Below, in pieces: positions 35,551 through 44,048 of a DNA stretch of 64,000 bases. Position numbers and translations under genes: made by a program. A model generated the notes under the pieces. The model saw nothing but the letters and a program-made list of their open reading frames with translations, was not told where the DNA came from and did no database searches. The DNA comes from Symbiodinium natans. Its lineage: Eukaryota > Sar > Dinophyceae > Suessiales > Symbiodiniaceae. The stretch's first letter is position 1. Every line of letters starts with the position of its first letter. The DNA lies in contig CAJNDS010002417.1 in assembly GCA_905221605.1 (NCBI GenBank), positions 186,001-250,000 on the forward strand, in the 5' to 3' direction.

Positions 35551-38500
35551 CTACGCACTATGAACTCTGGAGTAAAGCAGGATGTACACATTGAGTGAGA
35601 GCTGCTCGGCATCCTTCTGCAGAAGAGACTTTGCGACCATGTTGTCATCAGTGATGTATCGTCTGTCATCAGTGTAAAGCACGGAACGGTAGTGCCCAGA
35701 GGTGGGAGTGGGACCAAGATGCAGGATGCAGGCATGCAATCTATACAGGGTCATCGTGGTGGCAAGGTCCACAGTGAACACCGGAACGTTTAACGTGCTG
35801 ATGATATCCACTGGGCATGTGCTTTTACTTATTGTCTCTTCAGCAGTGGCAAAACGATTGATCTGGACAATCAGATGAGTGGGTGCCGTCAGCAATCCCG
35901 CGAATCCAGCCTGAGCATGCCATGTGTCCAACAGGTGCTGAGGCGTGCAGTGAGCAAACAGAGGCGTGGGCAAAAGTAGTGGCATCGTGCTGCCAGCTTC
36001 CTCAACACACATGTGGCCATCTGTAAGAGTTCTGCGTTGCCAATTACCTTCGAACATGTCAGCAAAGCCTCTGTCCTGAAAGAAAGTGAAGAGTTCAGCA
36101 GCATCATGCTGCCTGTTCGGTTGTGCCCAATCCTTCATGAGCTGCCGCCATGCAAGAAGCTGCCAGACATGCAAGCCTTTGCGATCTTTGATAGCCGCCT
36201 GGAACGCCTTCATCAGTCCTGACGGCATGGTTGGACTGCAGGTACGGCATGCAAGCCACAGTAGAGCATGAACCACAGCATTGGTGTAGCATGTGTTACC
36301 ACGGTTGAGAAGTTTGGCACGGAGAACAAGTTGCTGGTCAATATGGGTGCTCGGTCCCCCCATGGAGGCGGGGATGGCAGGTGCAGGTGTCCCGCCTGCA
36401 TGGGCATGATCTGTGACTCCCCAGCTGCTACGGACGGCAGCGCACCCGTCTGCAGGAACTTCGAGAGCTGCTTCTCGAGGTTGGAGCGGCTGAGCCTTTC
36501 CTGACGATGCGACATGCCCACGATCTGTGTGCAGGCATTTCCGGCCAGCTTCAGGAGGATCGAGTGAAGTTCGTTGGCTTGCTCCGACCGCAGCGCAACC
36601 GACATCAGGAACGTAATGTTGGGGCCCTTCAGCTCCGGGGCGAGGGGCCGTGTGGGATGGAACCGCGTGATGACCGAGGGATCCTGAGACAGTGACAGCA
36701 GATCCTTCACTTGCTGATGGGCATCTTGCATGGAGAGTGGGGAGCGAGCGGTGTCCTGAACCAGTTGCTCCTCGTCGAATGACCATTTCAGGAACGGCCA
36801 ATGATCGTCCTTGAGGAAGCCCATCTTCGCCAAGGGTCCCTTCTGTTCCGCCGTCAACTTGGCTGGATTTGTCCTGGCCTCCAGCTCTGTCAGAAGACAC
36901 ATCCAAAGCACATGTCGCAGTGGTGCTTTGACTCCCCCTTGCTCCTTCAGCTCCTTCCACTTCTGGGCCGCCGTGAACATCGCCTCCGGTACCCCTGCTG
37001 GCAAGCCCGTCCTGAGCCACACGACGAATGAGGTGTCGAGGGCTATGATCCGCAGAGCATCCCCCTGGCGGAGGACCATTCTGATCAGCAGCTGACACAA
37101 CAGGTGCAGATTCTGGTCGCTCATGCCTTGGGACTTGTCGGAGGAACGCCTGGATCGAGTGGGGGCCATTTGCCCGCGGTGGTTGCCCTTGCCCTTCCCG
37201 GGTTTTCCACTGCCTCCCTTCTGCCCTGTCTGGGTCCTCTGCTGCTTGGCCGCCCTTTCCTGCACCGTCGCGCCCTCCCCTTCGGTCTGTTGGCTCGGCA
37301 TGAACTTCCGAAACAAGTCGAGCTCGTCCCCATCTGGAATTCCTGAATCGCTTGCTGTCATAGTCAAGACCTGACGGGATGACACCGCTCTGTAGCATGA
37401 CGTACATGGTTTGCCAAAGCACAAAACAGCCAACCGCATGTGTGCCCTCAAAAGTCGTCTTAGGGATGTGCTGGCCACAGTACAGGCAAGGCTTGCCGGT
37501 ACGCACGCAAGAGGAGAGAGCTTCAGCGTGCTCGAGCAGATCAAGGCTGTCGTGGTGTTTGGCTTTCATGTGCACCTTTATTCTGGAGGAGTCTGCAGCA
37601 TACAGATTGCACTCAGGGCAATGGTTTTTCATACGTGAGCGCAGCGTCTGGCTTTGCGTCACCATCCTCCATTGGTCTCCTCGGGTCACTTGAAGTTCTT
37701 GGTAAGTGGCCTCGAGCGATATGGTGGGTGCGAACGCAGTGTCCGGCTCAGCCAAAGTCTGCGGCGCAGGCACGGTGCAATGCGTCGCGCCTTCGGTGGG
37801 GGAGGCGTTGGGGACGGGGGAGCCAGCGGATCGCAAGCCTAGCACAGGGCAGTTCCCAAGAAGAATATGTGTGTTGAAGTTGCGCCAGCCGTTAAACTCG
37901 TGCTTGCAATGCCGGCAGGTGGGCACACCCTGCAACGAATGCTCAACCTGATTTTTCATCTGGGCCTGTTTGCGTTGTGCAGTGACTTTTTCATGTTTAT
38001 GGGCCTTTACCCTATGTATTTTCAAAAGTCCAGCCGTGGCAAAACAGGAGGGGCAATCTGGGCATTGATGGACCTGGGTCACAATGGCTTCAACTGGCGT
38101 GAGTCTGGAGGCGGAAGGCAGACTCTCAGCAGTATGATATGTGGCAAGAAGAAGATGGAACCATTGCGTGACTCTCGCAGCACACAAGCCGGTTTGCCGG
38201 TGGTATCGTTGTTGATTTGTGACCACTTCCGCATGCAGGGAAGTCCCGGGGCGCGCATTCCATTTCTGAAGGAAATCATGCGTAGGCTCGTGCGTAAGAT
38301 GCGCGAGCTGGCCCGTAATGGTGCGCAACTGTCTGGCGACGTATCCAGTGAGGCGTGCATGGTCCTTGTAGGACAGCAGCAGGGATGAAAGCCCATACTT
38401 AAGGGTCGGCCAAACAATCGTGCGCCAAAGTAAGACTCGTTTTGCAGTGGAAAGAACATTTTTGGTGCAAAGGATGTGTCGCAATCGTGCAAAGGTGGCC

Positions 38501-41500
38501 GAGGCGCATTTCATGCGGTGATCCAAGGTGTGTGTCTCAAAGCTGCCATAGGAGATTATTACTCCCAGATACTTATGTTGTCTGACTATGGGGAAGTCAA
38601 GGTCAGGGCTTATTCTTAGATGCCACTTGTCGGCACGTTTGATCCTGGAAGAATGCAGGAATTGGGCTGCTTTTGTGCCATGCAGTGAATACAAAATGAC
38701 ACTCTTCTGAGAGCTCACATCCATTCCAAATTGACGTAATGCGGTAACAAGCGTTGAGAGTTGGCTCAAGGCACCTCGAAGTTCTTGGATGGTTTGGACC
38801 TGCCATTGGGCAATGACATCGTCGGCAAACCATGTTACGATGCTGTCAATCTCTGGACCGAGGGTGGAGCGAAGGTGCTTGTGAACGTAGGCCGTCGCAA
38901 GGCTCCATAAAGATGGCGCCAAATTACAGCCTTGGCGTATTCCGCGACTGGTGCGGCATGATCCCTTATGACCAAAATGACATAAGCCAACATTCAGTTG
39001 CTCGTGCACAGCTGTGATATGTTGGATGACCTCTGAAGGAATATGGGCATCTTCGCAAGCACGTATGATGACCCACCTCGGTATGGTGTCAAAGGCTTTG
39101 GCGACATCGAGTGAGAAGGTGATTCCCCCTTGGCATTCAGTGCGTAGGACCCCCTGCTGGCGCCGCTGTACCATGCCCTCCTTAGTGGGAGCATGTTGGC
39201 GTACTTTGTGCAGGTGCGAAAAGACGCGGCAGAGCGCTTCCGGGGCAGAGCGCTCACTTACGTATGCATATTGAGGGATGTCATGCAGGTACGAGGTGAG
39301 GTAGGGCTTAACGATACGGGCCAGCATGCCAGCTTGGATCTTATTCACAGGGTGTAGCAAACTGATGGGGCGAACATCCGCCGGTTGCTGTGCAACTTTG
39401 GCTGGTTTTGGCAGGAGACAAAGAGATATGTCTGTGATCTCAGGCTGTGGCGGCTCGGGGAGAGCTGCGAAGGCATTATTCAGCGTGTCGGTGACTGCAG
39501 GGGCAAGGACTGATGCACCAATGGACCAGAGAATGCCAGGCGCTGCACCGGGTAGAACCGCTTTTTGTCTGGGCAGAGCCTGTAGTGCCAAAAGACACCC
39601 ATCCTGCGTGTAGAGTGCAGGGCATGATGCAGTCGCCGGTGGGGCGATCGGTGATTGATAGAGATCGCGGAAGTAAGAGACAAGAGTATCTCGTTCGGCG
39701 GATGGTCTTTGAACCTGTCCCTGGGGGGTTCTGATCTGGATGCGCTTCTTGGGCTGTTTTGGGGCAAGCACTCGGACAATGCGGTATGTCAGAGCATGGT
39801 TGCCAGTCGCGGAGGCTTCTTCCGCTTGCTTAAGGCAGTCGTTGAGAAAGTCTCGTTTGCGCTGTCGAGCGGCTCGTTTGAGTTGAAGCTCGGCCTTAAG
39901 TACCGGCGCAAGTGCTCGCCAGTGATGGAAGCAGTCCATCAGTAAGGAGTCGGTGCGTGGCGCAAGATGTAGATTAGCCCGGGCCTCCCAGAGTTTGAGA
40001 ACTTGTTGGTGAGGTCTATCCGCAATTCCTGGGAGATCAGTAGCTGGTCTACCATCAACGGCATGCCAAGTGGTCATGAGTGATTGATCCAGCTGTTTGA
40101 TCGTAGGCTGATGCGGTAGGGCCTTGGCAAGTGCGAGCGTGAACTCTTCAGCACGTTCCGGGTTCTGTCGAAGTGAGTCGGCAACTTGTCTAGGAGGTAT
40201 GCTGGTGTTCTGTTCTGCAGGCTGAGACCAGCTCCACGGGGTCCACTTGAGCGTGAAGGTCGCCTTGACAGGAACATGTTGTGCCCCTTTGCGTGTGGAT
40301 GCAACCGGCCATCGGAACGAGGTTGCCTTTTTGCTGTCACGATCGCTGTGAAGCTGACGTATTAGAACAAAGTCGATCTGTGTGGCAGCTCCTGTGGCAT
40401 CATTGATGAACGTTGCAGCTGGAGCTTTTCCGAAGGTGTTGCATGCACACAGTCGGTGAACCTCTAGGAGTGAACATAGGTCGTCCACATCGGATTGTGG
40501 ACCAGGCTTCGAGGGTCTGCCCATTCCTGTGACACCTGGCATGTGCGGGAGTGAGGTGTTGAGATCACCAATGACACACAGTGGGTTGCGGATGGGGAGG
40601 CCTCGAAGGGTGGATTGCAACTTCTGGAGGAGTCGGTGCCTTCTCGAAATCGCGCCCTGCCACCAGTCAGTGGGATCATCTTGCTTTTGGTGATACCAGG
40701 CGTGTTGATAGACATGAAGAATGTCCAGGGGCTGATGGCCTGCCGGGAAGAAGATCCGCACATGCTGTAAGCGGCCCACCAGAACAGGGGTGTGCTTAAT
40801 CATGTGGGAGGGTGCAAGCTTTTTGGATATGCACATCAGCAGTCCAGCCTCCTTAGGTTTGTGGCTTCCGTGATGTATGTATGTCCATTCATCGTCATCC
40901 CATTCGTGGTCATCACGCCAGAAGGTCTCCTGGATACATATTATGTCATGCCCGTGCGGGGTTAACTTTAGCCAGGTAAGGAATTCGTTCCACACGGTGG
41001 CTGTTAGTCCACCTGCGTTCCATGTCACAGTGCTGCATCTCGGGCTGGAAGTCTGAAGGGGTTGGGGCGCATTGCGAGGGGCAATATTGCGAACCGGCTG
41101 CTGAGACGAGCAGCGCATGCCAGTGAGGTCCGCAACAGTGCATAGCCTGCCTCGATAACGCGTCATTCCAAAGTGTTGGGCACGTAGAATTGCTCTCTTA
41201 AAAGCACGTTTTCTGCAGCCAGTTAGTGTAGGGACATGATGGCCTGGGTTCGCCGGCATGTGGCGTGATGTGAAAGAGGTGGGGGCTTCAGGACCAGAGG
41301 CCGCTGGTCCAACCCTCGGCTCACCCGAACTGATGGGAGCGGTAATGCATGGTATCACCTTCGTAAGGACAAGAAATGCAATCAGAGTCCTGACAGAAGT
41401 TCTCGTTCGGGACGCGGGCTTGGGACCGCGATCAGCCTTGGATTGCAAGTAAGGTCTGGGGGTACAGTGCGTCACGAGGCAGGTGAGAGAGAGAGCAGAG

Positions 41501-41987
41501 AGAAGGAGAGAGAGAAGAAGGGCTGCATGGGACATCCATATGCGCCAGCGCGAGAGGTTGACTTTTTTGTACTTGCTCTTGCGCAGGGTGCGGGAGCTTG
41601 GGTATTTGAATGTCCATTTACGAAGCAGCTGCCAGGCTTTGCCAGCAATGGTCCTAGGCTTGGATGTCGATGCCAGTCCTTCCCAGGGTGCCCCACGTCG
41701 AAGTGCAGATGGCAAAGGAGAGGACCGGGCAGGGGGCCAAATGCTGCACCTGAGGTCATCATGGTACGCCGCCAGTTGCATCCCCCTCGTCTTCGTCCAG
41801 TATGGCAGGAGTAGTGGGGGAGCCAGGGGCTGCAATGCCAGAGGGCAAGGGTCCTCCCAATACCCCCGGTGCGCGGGCTGATGGTCTGATCCAGGAAGGC
41901 ATGCCCCCAATCGGTCGGGCTCCATATCCAGGGGGGAGTAGGACCGATGGTAGCCCCTCGGGCGAATACACGAGCGACAGGGTGATG
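35551..41987 (-). CDS. LINE-1 polyprotein: endonuclease-RT-zinc fingers-USP
   Basis: The APE-type endonuclease lies at about 41,035-40,240 (TWNAGG, IQETFW, GDLNTS, QIDFVL). The RT is at about 39,560-38,200, with SLDVAKAFDTIP near 39,100 and the catalytic FADD near 38,820. Four zinc fingers lie at about 38,065-37,990, 37,915-37,845, 37,625-37,555 and 37,485-37,425. After a low-complexity linker of about 370 codons, the USP spans about 36,330-35,560: Cys box RGNTCYTNAVVHAL (Cys codon 36,291-36,289), RQHDAAELF (the QQDAHEF position), and His box TSGHYRSVLYTDD (His codon 35,694-35,692) followed by YITDDN. The USP would remove ubiquitin from proteins. The frame also continues upstream into the copia RNase H through the target-site duplication, which I take to be accidental. 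The native start is unknown; MSHAALLL near 41,533 is one candidate. Confidence 0.88.
36213..37361 (-). CDS. LINE-1 overlapping ORF in the +1 frame (382 aa)
   Basis: It starts at ATG 37,361 (A at -3) just after the fourth zinc finger and runs in the +1 frame relative to the polyprotein, ending inside the USP Cys-box region. The N-terminus is acidic then basic (SGKPGKGKGNHRGQ). Residues about 85-310 form a helical, well-structured-looking domain with HWPFLKWSFDEEQL and RFHPTRPLAPELKGPNITFL. It aligns along its length with the overlapping ORF of LINE-2 (HWNFLRWNAETEQL; RFQATRRLAAELAGHQLTFV). This sequence looks like real protein, while the polyprotein frame beneath it is low-complexity. The function is unknown; a nucleic-acid-binding or gag-like role is a guess from the basic stretch. 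Confidence 0.8.
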   Translation of the reverse strand: MTASDSGIPDGDELDLFRKFMPSQQTEGEGATVQERAAKQQRTQTGQKGGSGKPGKGKGNHRGQMAPTRSRRSSDKSQGMSDQNLHLLCQLLIRMVLRQGDALRIIALDTSFVVWLRTGLPAGVPEAMFTAAQKWKELKEQGGVKAPLRHVLWMCLLTELEARTNPAKLTAEQKGPLAKMGFLKDDHWPFLKWSFDEEQLVQDTARSPLSMQDAHQQVKDLLSLSQDPSVITRFHPTRPLAPELKGPNITFLMSVALRSEQANELHSILLKLAGNACTQIVGMSHRQERLSRSNLEKQLSKFLQTGALPSVAAGESQIMPMQAGHLHLPSPPPWGDRAPILTSNLFSVPNFSTVVTHATPMLWFMLYCGLHAVPAVQPCRQD

Positions 41988-41999
41988 CTTGGATAAAGC
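41988..41999. repeat. Target-site duplication, right of LINE-1
   Basis: CTTGGATAAAGC, the second copy of 35,218-35,229. Its codons (CFIQ on the minus strand) belong to the copia RNase H. Confidence 0.85.
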
Positions 42000-43659
42000 A
42001 CAACCTCAAGTCTATATGCCGCATGCGTCTGAGTAGCCCCTTCATGCTGGCGATTTGTTTAGCTGAGGCAGAGTCAGTGTACACGCGGTGGGGTTTCTGG
42101 AGGGTGCCCCAGATATGCGCCGTCAATTGCGCAAGTCCTGCCACCTCTTTCGCTGCCTCGGCGATGGCAAACAACTCTGCCTCTGCTGAGCTGAGTGCCA
42201 CGACGCTCTGCAGGCGGCTGTACCCCTTTATGCAGTACCACAGACCGTCCACTGCGATGTAGATCACTCCGCCACTGGTGCTCTTCCGGGCTACGCTCAT
42301 CTCGCTGCCCCAATTGCTGTCGCAATAGGCTACCAGGCTGGCATTCTTCCCCTCATTGGTCTTGCCATCTCCGAGCGGGAAGATTTGATCTAACAGCGGA
42401 AACGCTGCTAACCATCGCAGGAACTTGCGAAGTGCATCTTCATGCACTTGCCGTGGCATGCTTTGTCCGCGTGACAACATGGAGTGAAAATACGTTATAT
42501 CTGAGCGAGTTTGACAGAGCCATCCTATCTTCCCTAGGCAACTTCGGAATCGTGAGGCGGCCTCACTCGACAGCTCCTTCGAAGGCTCTTCAACACTCTC
42601 CTCATCGTACATACTCCTGATGTCGGGTGTCGTCAAGGATGCTTTCGCGGTGGATATGTCCCATCCGAAAGATGTAAAGACCGACTTCACATACTCAGGC
42701 TTCACCCCAAGCATGATTTGCCGTCCATCCCAACGGATTAAACGACCGAGGAATTCCATCTGCCCATCTTCGATCAGCCTCCCTGTCACTTTGACTTTCA
42801 AGACTGAACTCAGGGCTTCGTGGACGTACTCGAACCCTTTCTCGGTAGAGGACACAATGAGCAAATCATCCACGTACGCTAACATGATGATATACTCCCA
42901 TCCGGATTCAAGGTTGACCCATCCGCTGAAAAGCGTCGGTTCAAGCGGACTCGCTTGTACGCCTAGTGCAGATACGATCCTGTTCAGGTGTCGCTGCCAG
43001 CTCAGGCTAGCGGAACGCAAACCGTAGAGCGCTTTCTCTAGTATCAAGTACGCGGTTTCGCCGCTCTCGAGCGCGAACGTGCTTGGCAACTCGATAATGG
43101 TGGGTTCCACTACCTGCGCAAAAAGAAACGCGGTGGAGATGTCGAGGCCGTAAGCCCGCATCTTTCCCTTCGCCGCCCGTGCAAGGACGATCTTGAGGGC
43201 TTCCACCGACGCAGTATTAGAACTCAACCCCAAATCGAGTGCGGATGGTCGCCCATGAGCAAAATCCTTAGCGACTATCCTTGCTCGGACTAGTCCTGGG
43301 GCCTTCTGAGTGAGGACCCATCGGGACTTGACCGTCCGACAGTTTGGGTTGGCTTTGCGGTACTCATCTATCTCGCTCTTTGATCTTGCATAACCAACTT
43401 TCAGACTATCGAGCGCATTCACCTCTTTCTTGATTCCTTGCCATGTCTCTTCAGGATCCAGCTGGAAACCTTCCAGGTCGTCGTAGCTGGCTCGAGGTCG
43501 ATTCACCCACAGAGTCCTGTCTTGGATTCTCATGTACGTCCCTGCGGACTCATCTTCCTTTTTCTCTTTAACTGAAGAGCATACACAAGGGTGGTCTTGG
43601 AGATTCAACAACTCAACTGCTTCACGCTCGACCGACTGTTGTTGCTTGTGGTGCTGTCG
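41988..43659 (-). pseudogene. Copia reverse transcriptase and RNase H
   Basis: Ty1/copia RT signatures are clear: RTVKSRWVLTQK and VRARIVAKDFAHGRP near the N-terminus, DISTAFLFAQ (about 43,150-43,120), KALYGLRSASLSWQ, and the catalytic LAYVDDLLIVSS (about 42,890-42,860). RNase H follows, with YCDSNWGSEM, SSAEAELFAI and YTDSASAKQIAS. There is no stop or frameshift in this piece. It is cut off at 41,988 by LINE-1 and upstream at 43,659 by LINE-2. The frame runs directly into LINE-1, creating a hybrid frame of more than 2,600 codons that I regard as an accident of insertion. Confidence 0.9.
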
Positions 43660-43674
43660 TTGTGTTGTTGTGTT
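43660..43674. repeat. Target-site duplication, left of LINE-2
   Basis: TTGTGTTGTTGTGTT, identical to 54,565-54,579; on the minus strand it reads as the copia codons N-T-T-T-Q in the same frame on both sides. Confidence 0.85.
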
Positions 43675-44048
43675 TTTTGCATTTGCATACGCAGCTTCGG
43701 GTAAGGAAGCCTAGCGCGACACAATGTACAGAAAAGCACATGCCAAGAGCATGCGGCCAATCGAGATGGCAGGTGAGAAGTAACATCCTCTGATGTACAT
43801 GTTCGGTGAGGGATAGACCCCGCATCGAGATGCAAGCAGGTCAGAAAACGAGCAGTTGACCCGGTCCTTAAACCTCGCAGTCCATCAGATTAAAGCTGTA
43901 CAGCCTACACATTGTTCAGAAATGTGGTGTGAAAAAGCAGATCAGGTGTGCTTCGCGAACTCATGTTGTAGTGGAAGTAAATGTAAGTACCTGCAGTTGT
44001 GGGAGGTGCCCTCGACCACATATGCTGGCATTGTCTGCATGATTACCC

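Larger units (their letters stand above)
35230..41987 (-). mobile_element. LINE-1: non-LTR retrotransposon with a USP domain, 6.76 kb
   Basis: Bounded by perfect 12-bp direct repeats (35,218-35,229 and 41,988-41,999). The 3' end on the minus strand is GCAAAGCAAAGAA, a short A-rich repeat like that of LINE-2 and not a long poly(A). It encodes endonuclease, reverse transcriptase, four zinc fingers, an overlapping +1 ORF and a USP domain, with a 3' untranslated region of about 320 bp. Relative to LINE-2 it lacks about 4 kb at the 5' end, so it is probably 5'-truncated, as is usual for LINEs. There is no stop anywhere in the main frame, which suggests a fairly recent insertion. Confidence 0.88.

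Noticed and set aside
35551-43611. One giant minus-strand gene joining copia RT-RNase H, LINE endonuclease-RT and USP
   Set aside because: A 12-bp target-site duplication sits exactly at the join, and the copia frame continues on the other side of the LINE. The single open frame is an accident of insertion.
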